5,055 bases of DNA from Actinomycetota bacterium (GTDB lineage: Bacteria; Actinomycetota; Actinomycetes; Actinomycetales; Microbacteriaceae), in the NCBI GenBank assembly GCA_010028615.1, contig RHAS01000075.1, positions 1 to 5,055 of the forward strand, in the 5' to 3' direction. Shown here in pieces: positions 1 to 5,055 of the stretch. A program made the translations under genes and the position numbers. The notes beneath the pieces were generated by a model. That model was not told the origin of the DNA. It ran no database searches and saw only the letters and a program-made list of their open reading frames with translations. The first letter of the stretch is position 1. Every line of letters starts with the position of its first letter.

Positions 1-75
1 AGAGGCCCGATGGGGCTAAACGAATTGACTACCAGCAAGTGGTTGGTTCGAGGTTCGGGGCAGTCCAGAGCCTAA
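1..75 (+). CDS. proA: Gamma-glutamyl phosphate reductase, C-terminal end (partial)
   Basis: The first 24 codons in frame 1, up to the TAA at 73-75, encode a tail containing RGPMGLNELTTSKW and then VRGSGQSRA. This closely matches the conserved C-terminus of ProA, the NADPH-dependent enzyme that reduces gamma-glutamyl phosphate to glutamate-5-semialdehyde in cytosolic proline synthesis. The catalytic domain lies outside the window to the left. In many actinobacteria proA sits just upstream of nadD, and the same order is seen here. No terminator hairpin with a T-tract follows the stop, so transcription may run on into the next gene 52 bases downstream. The identification rests on a short but very characteristic tail. 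Confidence 0.85.
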   Translation, partial: RGPMGLNELTTSKWLVRGSGQSRA

Positions 76-115
76 ACCGCTCAGGCTAGGGTAGATTTGA
101 AGAACAGAGTATTTC

Positions 116-121
116 AAGGAG
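116..121 (+). promoter_or_regulatory. Shine-Dalgarno site supporting a GTG start
   Basis: AAGGAG lies six bases before the GTG at 128. It is the best ribosome binding site in the window and is the main reason to accept the short reading frame behind it as a real gene with a GTG start. Confidence 0.75.
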
Positions 122-127
122 TAATAG

Positions 128-313
128 GTGAGATTTCTAGAAGCGCTAACTAATGTTTCTGAACCAGGGCACGTTGAATTGCCATTTCCAGCACCACTAT
201 TTGGTGCTATCGCTTTTGGTGTTTTCCTGTTGCTAGCAGCTATTACCTGGTCTTATCGTGATGTGGCGAATCGCCATGACCACAAAGATAACGACTCTAA
301 GGCTTCGCACTAA
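128..313 (+). CDS. Small single-pass membrane protein of unknown function (proA-nadD interval)
   Basis: This encodes 61 residues from a GTG start with a strong Shine-Dalgarno site. Residues 1-20 are a short polar and amphipathic N-terminus. Residues about 21-42 are a hydrophobic segment rich in F, L, A and G that should span the membrane once. Residues 43-61 form a charged tail rich in His, Asp and Lys, starting [13 protein letters not shown]. It has no catalytic motif and no lipoprotein box. From memory, small membrane proteins of this kind occupy the same proA-nadD interval in other Microbacteriaceae, which supports a real and syntenic gene, but no function is known to me. The TAA stop overlaps the ribosome binding site of nadD, so the two are likely translationally coupled. 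The tail could in principle bind metal, but nothing in the sequence demonstrates that. Confidence 0.75.
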   Translation: MRFLEALTNVSEPGHVELPFPAPLFGAIAFGVFLLLAAITWSYRDVANRHDHKDNDSKASH

Positions 314-316
314 GGA
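312..316 (+). promoter_or_regulatory. Shine-Dalgarno site deciding the nadD start
   Basis: AAGGA overlaps the TAA stop of the preceding small gene. It lies eight bases before the TTG at 325 but only two before the TTG at 319. Normal spacing therefore favours the second TTG as the nadD start. The overlap with the stop codon suggests coupled translation. Confidence 0.65.
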
Positions 317-324
317 TCTTGCCT

Positions 325-915
325 TTGACCGCAAAATTACGAATCGGAGTCATGGGTGGCACCTTTGACCCTATTCACAACGGTCACCTGGTGGCAGCCA
401 GTGAGGTTGCCAGCGCTTTCAAACTAGACGAAGTGGTTTTCGTACCTACCGGCTCTCCATATCTAAAAGAGCAGGTAACACCTGCTGAGCATCGGTACCT
501 GATGACTGTGATTGCAACCGCTTCCAATCCAAGGTTTAAAGTAAGCAGGATCGATATCGATCGTGGCGGAGATACCTACACAGTCGATACCCTGACCGAA
601 ATGCAAGAGCTTTACCCAGGTGCTGATTTGATATTTATTTCTGGTGCCGATGCAATCGCTCAGATTCTAACCTGGAAAGAAGTAGACAGGCTTTGGGATC
701 TTGCTCACTTTGTTGCAGTTAGCCGTCCAGGGCACAAGCTAACTATTCCACAGAGCCCTGAAGGGTCTATTTCATCTCTGGAAATACCAGCGCTAGCAAT
801 CTCTTCAACAGATGTTAGAGCCAGGGTAAGAGCGGGCTATCCGGTTTGGTATCTAGTTCCAGATGGTGTGGTGCAATACATTGCCAAAAACAATTTGTAT
901 GGTGAGCATGACTGA
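325..915 (+). CDS. nadD: Nicotinate-mononucleotide adenylyltransferase
   Basis: NadD joins nicotinate mononucleotide and ATP to give deamido-NAD and pyrophosphate, the step before NAD synthetase in cytosolic NAD synthesis. With the TTG start at 325 the protein has 196 residues, normal for the family. Visible motifs are the nucleotidyltransferase signature [11 protein letters not shown] at residues 11-21 (the GxFDPxHxGH type), [10 protein letters not shown] at 81-90, GADA at 108-111 followed by a Trp at 117, and the C-terminal ISSTDVR at 159-165, which corresponds to the ISSTxxR phosphate-binding motif. The TTG at 319 would add two residues but is too close to the ribosome binding site. The gene starts 11 bases after the small membrane-protein gene, and its end overlaps the start of the next gene by eight bases. 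The nadD-(membrane protein)-rsfS order is typical of actinobacteria. Confidence 0.96.
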   Translation: MTAKLRIGVMGGTFDPIHNGHLVAASEVASAFKLDEVVFVPTGSPYLKEQVTPAEHRYLMTVIATASNPRFKVSRIDIDRGGDTYTVDTLTEMQELYPGADLIFISGADAIAQILTWKEVDRLWDLAHFVAVSRPGHKLTIPQSPEGSISSLEIPALAISSTDVRARVRAGYPVWYLVPDGVVQYIAKNNLYGEHD

Positions 916-1462
916 TAACACCAATCAACCGCTAACAAGAAAAGCCATGCGGGAGCAGGCTGAAGCTATTGCTAGAGCGCAAACTGAAAAAAGCAGTGTG
1001 GAGCTCGAAAAGGCAATTACCGAAGTTGAGCTCGACGAAGAAGGTAATCCACAATTTCGAGTATCTAGCGCTCTAACCGGAGAGATAACCGCTACCAACA
1101 TCGTGATTGAACCACCGAGAGATATCACTGCTGGTGGATCGGTGATTTCCGATGCTGGAGAAATAGTTATCACCGGAAGCATTGACGTGAGTGGTTTGAT
1201 AACTCACACTGGTGAGATTGATCCGGTAATGATCTCTGATGATGCCGATAACGATCTTGATAAAGACGCTAAATCAAACTACATTCCAGGTATCCCGCCA
1301 ATAAGAGTGTCTGGTGTAATCGCTAAGACCCAGGGTCAGGCTGTGATGGCTGGGGGAGCGCACCGTGGGCTAAATCCCTATTTGATTTTCGGACTAATCT
1401 GTGTTGCCGCAGTTTTGATCGGTGCCGGAGTAGGCATCGCCTTTTTCCTCGGCGGCTACTAA
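908..1462 (+). CDS. Conserved membrane-anchored protein of unknown function between nadD and rsfS
   Basis: This encodes 184 residues from the ATG at 908, inside an eight-base overlap with the end of nadD (ATGACTGA). In-frame starts further upstream (863, 899, 902) would lengthen the overlap with nadD. The ATG at 908 also places the basic LTRKAMREQ motif near the N-terminus, resembling the LTRRExRE motif of many actinobacterial membrane proteins. Residues 9-40 are charged and probably helical. Residues about 50-105 are rich in T, I, V and G, including [13 protein letters not shown]. Residues about 109-122 are strongly acidic. Residues about 157-181 form one transmembrane helix next to the C-terminus, giving a tail-anchored topology. 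From memory, a similar protein occurs at this locus in other Microbacteriaceae. I recognise no enzyme motif. Its position beside rsfS does not establish a ribosome role. Confidence 0.8.
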   Translation: MTDNTNQPLTRKAMREQAEAIARAQTEKSSVELEKAITEVELDEEGNPQFRVSSALTGEITATNIVIEPPRDITAGGSVISDAGEIVITGSIDVSGLITHTGEIDPVMISDDADNDLDKDAKSNYIPGIPPIRVSGVIAKTQGQAVMAGGAHRGLNPYLIFGLICVAAVLIGAGVGIAFFLGGY

Positions 1463-1474
1463 GAAAGCGAACTA

Positions 1475-1825
1475 TTGACTGCATCTCAAAACGCCATAGC
1501 TATGACTAAAGTCGCTTACTCTGCCGCAGAAGAAAAACTTGGTGAAAACATTGTCGCCCTAGATGTTTCCAAACCTTTTGTCCTAACCGATGTCTTCCTA
1601 TTTGTTTCTGGTAGGAACGAAAGACAGGTAGCTTCAATCGCTGATGCCATTGAAGAGAAGATGCTAGAGCAAAAATTCAAGCTCATTCGTAAAGAGGGCA
1701 AAGAGTTAGGCCGCTGGATCTTGATGGATTACGGTGATCTAATCGTTCACGTCATGCATGAGCAGGAGCGCATGTTCTATGACATCGAGCGGCTTTGGAA
1801 GGATGCTCCAGTACTCAAACTGTAG
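1475..1825 (+). CDS. rsfS: Ribosome silencing factor RsfS
   Basis: RsfS (DUF143/Iojap family) binds protein L14 on the 50S subunit and blocks joining with the 30S subunit, lowering translation in starvation or stationary phase. The 116 residues match the usual family length. Visible conserved blocks are DVFLFVSGRNERQV at residues 39-52, EGKELGRWILMDYGDLIVHV at 74-93, and ERMFYDIERLW at 98-108. The TTG start at 1475 gives MTASQNA, an N-terminus like those I recall for Microbacteriaceae homologues. An in-frame ATG at 1502 would remove the first nine residues of helix 1. The ribosome binding site is weak (AAGAAAG at 1461-1467). The gene starts 12 bases after the preceding one, consistent with one operon with nadD. 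Confidence 0.95.
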   Translation: MTASQNAIAMTKVAYSAAEEKLGENIVALDVSKPFVLTDVFLFVSGRNERQVASIADAIEEKMLEQKFKLIRKEGKELGRWILMDYGDLIVHVMHEQERMFYDIERLWKDAPVLKL

Positions 1826-1830
1826 TAATC

Positions 1831-1836
1831 TATAGA
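1831..1836 (+). promoter_or_regulatory. Possible -10 box for tRNA-Ala
   Basis: TATAGA lies seven bases before the mature 5' end of the tRNA, in the 18-base gap after rsfS, and is close to the sigma-70-type -10 consensus. No good -35 hexamer is visible at normal spacing, and the tRNA could also be made by read-through from rsfS. The surrounding ATCTATAGAT is a 10-bp perfect palindrome, which is probably incidental. Confidence 0.4.
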
Positions 1837-1843
1837 TACACAA

Positions 1844-1919
1844 GGGCCTATGGCGCAGCTGGTAGCGCACCTGCATGGCATGCAGGGGGTCAGGGGTTCA
1901 AGTCCCCTTAGGTCCACCA
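1844..1919 (+). tRNA. tRNA-Ala, anticodon GGC
   Basis: This 76-base cloverleaf includes a genome-encoded CCA end (1917-1919). The acceptor stem GGGCCTA/TAGGTCC pairs over seven positions and includes G3:U70, the main identity signal for alanyl-tRNA synthetase. The D stem is GCGC/GCGC (1853-1856, 1865-1868). The anticodon stem is CCTGC/GCAGG with loop ATGGCAT and anticodon GGC at 1877-1879, reading the alanine codons GCC and GCU. The T stem is AGGGG/CCCCT with loop TTCAAGT (1897-1903). All stems pair without mismatches, apart from the expected G:U. It lies between rsfS and deoC with no terminator on either side. Confidence 0.97.
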
Positions 1920-1925
1920 CTTGTC

Positions 1926-1931
1926 TAGACT
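1926..1931 (+). promoter_or_regulatory. Candidate -10 box for a leaderless deoC transcript
   Basis: TAGACT fits the TANNNT pattern of actinobacterial -10 boxes and ends six bases before the deoC ATG at 1938, so transcription would start at or next to the start codon. There is no purine-rich ribosome binding site before the ATG. The same arrangement (TAAACT, then six bases, then ATG) precedes the next gene. No clear -35 is seen; that position falls inside the tRNA gene. Confidence 0.5.
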
Positions 1932-1937
1932 AGGCTC

Positions 1938-2636
1938 ATGCCAACATATCGCGGATATTCCAAAGAGCAAATAGTTTCTTTAATTGACCACACCCTGCTA
2001 AAGCCAGAGGCCACAGCAAATGACCTCGATGCCTGCATTGATACTGCACTAGCCAGCGAAGTAAAGGCCATGTGTATTAGACCGATGGATGTTGCCTATT
2101 CTGCAAAAGCTTTATCTGGCTCCAACGTCCTACTCTGCACCGTGGTTGGTTTTCCGCACGGCACAGTAACAACACACACTAAGGTCCAGGAAACAATCGA
2201 GGCTGTAAAAAACGGAGCCTTAGAGATTGACATGGTTATGAACCTCGGTGCATTTGCCACGGGTGATCATCTATTCGTCCAGGAAGATATAGAAGCAGTT
2301 GTAAAGGCGACAAAGGGGACAAACGCTAAGGCAATCGTCAAAGTCATTTTAGAAACCTGCCTTTGGTCTAGAGAGCAGATTATTGCTGCCTGTCAGCTAT
2401 CGGTTGCCGCTGGAGCAGATTTTGTAAAGACCTCGACCGGCTTTCACAGCTCTGGTGCAACCGTTGAAGCAATCAAGACCATGCGTGAAACAGTTGGCGA
2501 TGGAATTGGTGTAAAGGCTTCTGGCGGTATCAGGACTCTGGATGCCCTGATTGACATGGCAGAGGCAGGAGCCAGTAGGGTTGGGGCTTCAGGAACAGCC
2601 GCCATACTCTTAGAATTTGCTGAAAAAGCACAGTAA
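1938..2636 (+). CDS. deoC: Deoxyribose-phosphate aldolase
   Basis: DeoC is a class I aldolase that cleaves 2-deoxy-D-ribose 5-phosphate to glyceraldehyde 3-phosphate and acetaldehyde, feeding deoxynucleoside carbon into glycolysis. The 232 residues form a TIM barrel of normal family length. Visible landmarks are LIDHTLLKPEAT at residues 15-26, CTVVGFPHG at 67-75, EIDMVMN at 96-102 with the catalytic Asp98, VKVILET at 134-140 with Lys135, DFVKTSTGF at 161-169 with the Schiff-base Lys164, GVKASGGIRT at 191-200 with Lys193, and the phosphate-binding RVGASGT at 214-220. All residues expected for activity are present. The ATG at 1938 lies 18 bases after the tRNA and has no ribosome binding site, so the mRNA is probably leaderless. 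No other deo genes are nearby, so this looks like a stand-alone salvage gene. Confidence 0.97.
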   Translation: MPTYRGYSKEQIVSLIDHTLLKPEATANDLDACIDTALASEVKAMCIRPMDVAYSAKALSGSNVLLCTVVGFPHGTVTTHTKVQETIEAVKNGALEIDMVMNLGAFATGDHLFVQEDIEAVVKATKGTNAKAIVKVILETCLWSREQIIAACQLSVAAGADFVKTSTGFHSSGATVEAIKTMRETVGDGIGVKASGGIRTLDALIDMAEAGASRVGASGTAAILLEFAEKAQ

Positions 2637-2652
2637 ATAACAGAGAGAAAAT

Positions 2653-2658
2653 TAAACT
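2653..2658 (+). promoter_or_regulatory. Candidate -10 box for a leaderless Bax inhibitor-like transcript
   Basis: TAAACT, in the 28-base gap after deoC, ends six bases before the ATG at 2665, the same spacing and nearly the same box as before deoC. The only purine-rich stretches, GAGAG at about 2643-2647 and AGAG at 2659-2662, are respectively too far from and too close to the ATG to be good ribosome binding sites. No convincing -35 is visible. Confidence 0.45.
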
Positions 2659-2664
2659 AGAGAC

Positions 2665-3414
2665 ATGACTACATCACATAACCCAGTAATGAACCGTATG
2701 CTTCCAGACGAGGTTCTATCTCGTCAGGCTGAAGTTGATGCCCAATTCGACAAGATCGTATCTTCACAGAAGATGACTGTCGGTGGCACAGCCATCAAGA
2801 TCCTTGGCCTATTTGGCCTACTTCTAGTAGGTGCTCTTGCTGCTTGGAACATTCCGGCACTGCAGGGATTAGCCCTCCCAGCAACCCTGATTGCTTTTGG
2901 TGTTGCAATGTGGATTACCTTCTCTCAGAAGATTAGACCAGCTGCAATCATGGCCTATGCCGTGCTGCAGGGACTATTTATTGGAACGATATCTAGTTTC
3001 TTTGAGCAGGTATACCCAGGGATTGTCATGCAGGCAGTGCTAGGTACTCTAACCACTGCAGGTGCTATGTTCACCGCATACTCAATGGGCTGGATCAAAG
3101 TAACAGCTGGATTTACTAGAGTGATGACTTTTGCACTTATCGGTTACGCCGGTTTTGCCCTAGTGAACTTCTTGTATTCGATGTTCACTGGATCTTCTGG
3201 TGTTTACGGCACCCAGTATGGCTGGATTGCAGGTCTAATTGGTGTTGGTCTAGCAGCTTTCACACTGAACCTTGATTTCAATGACATTGCTCGTGGAGCA
3301 GAGGTTGGCCTAGATCGCGACTATGAGTGGAAAGGTGCTTTCGGCCTTTTGGTCACGATGGTCTGGCTATACATCGAAATCCTAAGACTGCTCTCTATCT
3401 TCAATAGAGACTAA
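2665..3414 (+). CDS. Bax inhibitor-1/YccA family membrane protein
   Basis: This encodes 249 residues. A polar cytosolic N-terminus (residues 1-42) is followed by seven predicted transmembrane segments at about 43-63, 68-86, 92-112, 119-141, 150-173, 184-203 and 223-245. The C-terminal block with NLDFNDIARGAEVG (202-215) and then EWKGAFGLLVTMVWLYIEIL (221-240) is characteristic of the actinobacterial Bax inhibitor-1 type protein (Pfam BaxI_1). Asp204, Asp207, Asp217, Asp219 and Glu221 lie around the last helix. In the related Bacillus YetJ, acidic residues in this area form a pH-sensitive gate for calcium leak. Whether this protein conducts calcium is inference, and its physiological role in bacteria is unclear. 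It is probably transcribed from its own leaderless promoter, possibly with deoC read-through, and ends at the hairpin terminator 12 bases after its stop. Its last four bases overlap the end of the opposing dnaE2 remnant. Confidence 0.9.
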   Translation: MTTSHNPVMNRMLPDEVLSRQAEVDAQFDKIVSSQKMTVGGTAIKILGLFGLLLVGALAAWNIPALQGLALPATLIAFGVAMWITFSQKIRPAAIMAYAVLQGLFIGTISSFFEQVYPGIVMQAVLGTLTTAGAMFTAYSMGWIKVTAGFTRVMTFALIGYAGFALVNFLYSMFTGSSGVYGTQYGWIAGLIGVGLAAFTLNLDFNDIARGAEVGLDRDYEWKGAFGLLVTMVWLYIEILRLLSIFNRD

Positions 3415-3425
3415 CTGGCTTGATC

Positions 3426-3465
3426 GAAGCTGGCAGCTACCTCGGTAGTTGCCAGCTTCTTTTTT
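3426..3465 (+). terminator. Strong intrinsic terminator for the plus-strand genes
   Basis: A 15-bp stem (3426-3440 with 3445-3459) has one G:U pair and a four-base CTCG loop, and is followed directly by six T residues (3460-3465). It begins 12 bases after the TAA of the Bax inhibitor-like gene. On the minus strand the hairpin is preceded by A residues and has no T-tract after it, so it should work only for plus-strand transcripts. It lies within the last codons of the minus-strand dnaE2 remnant. Confidence 0.93.
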
Positions 3466-3875
3466 AACTGCCACTGCTCCCAGAGTTCATCTAGTCGCCA
3501 CGCGTTCTCAGCCATAATCGAAACGCCTTTGGCTCCGGTTCTTCTTACCTTGCCACCGATTAGCATCAGCCTGGTGTTAAACAATATGTGACTGCAGCGT
3601 TTTTGTGCTTCATCAAAGAAGGTGGCATCGGAACAGCCAGAACCATCATCAAGAGAAATAAACACCACACGTTTACCAGAGCGCATGGGGGGAGTCTGGG
3701 TAGCAACTCTAATCCCTGCTACCAAAACATTGGTCTTATTTCTTATCTCTAGTAATTCATTGGCATAGACCACACCCAGTTCATCTAGCATCGGTCGATA
3801 CTTCTCAATCACATGCTCAGTTAGATCCATGTTCAGTAGCTCTAGTTCGTTAGCTACCTTCTCTGCATTACTTGG

Positions 3876-3957
3876 TTCCGGATTACCTTTAGGCATCGGC
3901 TCATTGCCGTAAGCAATTCCGGATTACCTTTAGGCATCGGCTCATTGCCGTAAGCAA
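3876..3957. repeat. Perfect 41-bp tandem duplication within dnaE2
   Basis: Positions 3876-3916 and 3917-3957 are identical over 41 bases, each beginning TTCCGGATTACC and ending GTAAGCAA. The flanking bases differ (G at 3875 against A at 3916; T at 3917 against A at 3958), so the unit is exactly 41 bp. Because 41 is not a multiple of three, the second copy shifts the reading frame of dnaE2. Removing either copy joins FAYGNEPMPKGNPE smoothly to PSNAEKVANELELL, which is the expected continuation. Confidence 0.97.
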
Positions 3958-4342
3958 AAAGGTCATTCTCGCTATCTGGCCTTACTTTTATGGCATTTAG
4001 TTCTTTTACCCGCTCTAAGATATCTCCTCTGGTGGAGCCTTTAGCCAACTCATCGAAAGCACCGATAAGAGCCAACCTTTCAAAGGTTCGCCTAGAAGGT
4101 TTACCTCGAAGATAAAAGTCAGTTAGCGATGAGTATGGCTGATGTTCAATAAAGCGATTTATCTCGGTTTCGCTGATTGATTTCAGGTCAACAAAACTCA
4201 TCCGGATGGCTGTGCCATCGGATGTTTTCTCAACGTGAAATTCATTAGAAGACTTGTTGATATCTATCGGTAGTAGTTTTACCCCTAGCCTTCTGGCTTC
4301 AGCGATAAGTAATCTCCGCGGATACATCCCAGGATCATGAGT

Positions 4343-4352
4343 CATTGATGTT
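4343..4352 (-). other. Deletion junction in dnaE2 (lost fingers segment)
   Basis: The minus strand reads through GYSKSVIDKVWN in one frame down to about 4350, and from about 4345 reads MTHDPGMYPRR in another frame. In DnaE2 relatives about 42 residues separate this Trp from THDPGMYP, carrying the highly conserved F-GFCKAHAAAFALPTYQ-type stretch; here only 13 bases separate the two codon positions. If the ancestral spacing was the usual one, roughly 116 bases were lost, which is also two more than a multiple of three, as the observed frame change requires. The missing length is inferred from the recalled family pattern. Confidence 0.8.
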
Positions 4353-5055
4353 CCAGACCTTATCGATAACGCTCTTCGAATACCCTTTCTTAGCCGCATT
4401 GGTTCTAAAAAAGTCTTGAATCATCATTCGCGCTTTAGGGTTCTCTAGTTGTCTTCTAAGTTCATCTGCCCTAGCTAAAGAACAACCGGTCATCTTGTTT
4501 AGGATTCTCAAGACATGCTCATGGAATATCACCACACCGTAGGTTTCTTTGAGTATCGGTTCTAGGTCTTTGTGAATGTAATCCGGTTTTTCAAAGCCAT
4601 GTCTTCTATCTAGGTAAGGCAAGATCATGTTGCCTTTCATCGGTCCCGGTCTAAACAGAGATATCTGGATGGTTAGGTCATTGAACTCTGTTGGTTGGTG
4701 CTTACCGGTTAGTTCTCTTTGACCGGGGGACTCAATCTGGAAGATACCTAAAGTATTAGTGGTTCTAATGGCCTTAAATGTTGCAGCATCATCTTTAGCA
4801 ATACCGTCTAGGTCTAGATCAACCTTCCTAACTCGCTTTATTTCACTAACCGCATAAGCCATGGTTGACTGCATTCTTACACCTAGAACATCCAGCTTTA
4901 GAAAACCCATCGGGTCCATGTCGTCTTTATCAAACTGGCTCATCGGTAACCCCATACCGCTGGGTTCTACCGGGGTTAATCTAGGTAAGGTCAAATCACC
5001 CAAGATAACCCCACAGGGGTGCATCGATATGTGTCTAGGAATACGATCTAATCTT

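Larger units (their letters stand above)
3411..5055 (-). pseudogene. dnaE2: Error-prone DNA polymerase DnaE2 (ImuC), 3' part, disrupted by a deletion and a 41-bp duplication
   Basis: The gene enters from the right edge; its N-terminal PHP region and first two catalytic Asp residues are outside the window. DnaE2 is the translesion polymerase of the SOS mutasome. Piece one (5055 to about 4345) includes PRHISMHPCGVIL, FLKLDVLGVRMQS with the third catalytic Asp at 4890-4892, GIFQIESPGQREL, SLFRPGPMKGNMI, VVIFHEHVLRI and MTGCSLARADELRR, then stops at TGA 4335-4337. Piece two (about 4345 to 3917) is in another frame, starts at THDPGMYPRRLLI and continues through the helix-hairpin-helix region (RTFERLALIGAFD). 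The expected fingers segment between them, of the FGFCKAHAAAFALPTYQ type, is missing. Piece three (3916 to 3411) is in a third register after the duplication and holds the C-terminal OB fold (LVAGIRVATQTPPMRSGKRV, VRRTGAKGVSIMAE). THDPGMYP and the short end after the OB fold indicate DnaE2 rather than DnaE1. Coding conservation elsewhere is good, so decay is recent or artefactual. Confidence 0.88.

Noticed and set aside
69..87. Possible terminator hairpin after proA (AGCCT ... AGGCT)
   Set aside because: The stem is only five base pairs with a nine-base loop and no T-tract follows.
87..97. TAGGGT and TAGATT as -10 boxes for the small membrane-protein gene
   Set aside because: Both fit TANNNT loosely, but no -35 hexamer is at proper spacing and neither is clearly better than background.
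549..562. Perfect 14-bp palindrome GATCGATATCGATC
   Set aside because: It lies inside nadD and encodes the conserved I-D-I-D-R stretch (codons ATC GAT ATC GAT CGT), so coding constraint explains it. There is no promoter nearby to make an operator likely.
925..1182. Minus-strand reading frame opposite the nadD-adjacent unknown gene
   Set aside because: Low-complexity Ser/Ile/Val-rich translation with no recognisable domain, no ribosome binding site, and fully inside a credible plus-strand gene.
1516..1701. Minus-strand reading frame opposite rsfS
   Set aside because: Ser-rich shadow translation of a well-conserved gene, with no independent support.
3876..3957. CRISPR-like or minisatellite array
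   Set aside because: There are only two directly abutting copies with no spacer, inside a coding sequence; a simple tandem duplication explains it.
3854..4399. A separate minus-strand gene starting at 4399
   Set aside because: Its first 18 or so residues are out-of-frame translation of dnaE2, and its last 22 residues follow the frameshift at the duplication. The middle is plain DnaE2, so it is a fragment of the pseudogene and not its own gene.

Overview
The window reads as a stretch of chromosome from a low-GC, streamlined actinobacterium, most like the freshwater Microbacteriaceae (Rhodoluna/Aquiluna-type lineages). The protein families and their order (end of proA, small membrane protein, nadD, membrane-anchored protein of unknown function, rsfS) look actinobacterial. 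The base composition is far AT-richer than in typical Microbacteriaceae, and several genes use GTG or TTG starts. The genus assignment is inference from protein similarity recalled from memory, not a database result.

Layout, left to right. Positions 1-75 hold the last 24 codons of proA (proline synthesis). Positions 128-1825 form a tightly packed plus-strand block: a 61-residue membrane protein, nadD (NAD synthesis), a 184-residue protein with a C-terminal membrane anchor, and rsfS (ribosome silencing). Gaps are 11-12 bases, or an 8-base overlap, so this is probably one operon. A tRNA-Ala(GGC) gene follows at 1844-1919. Next come deoC (deoxyribose-phosphate aldolase, 1938-2636) and a seven-helix Bax inhibitor-1/YccA-family protein (2665-3414). 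Both of these lack a convincing ribosome binding site and have a TANACT box exactly six bases before the ATG, which suggests leaderless mRNAs. A strong intrinsic terminator at 3426-3465 closes the plus-strand block.

The right third (3411-5055, minus strand) is the 3' part of a dnaE2/imuC error-prone DNA polymerase gene that enters from the right edge. It is broken twice. An out-of-frame deletion near 4343-4352 removes the highly conserved fingers segment, and a perfect 41-bp tandem duplication at 3876-3957 causes a second frameshift. The rest of the sequence still reads as well-conserved polymerase, so the decay looks recent, unless one or both lesions are sequencing or assembly artefacts. 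If real, the strain has lost the catalytic subunit of its SOS mutasome.

Most of the window is ordinary housekeeping sequence. I found no novel multi-gene system, CRISPR array, insertion sequence or phage feature. The points most worth a second look are the doubly broken dnaE2, the terminator lying inside the 3' end of that gene, and the two matching leaderless-type promoters.
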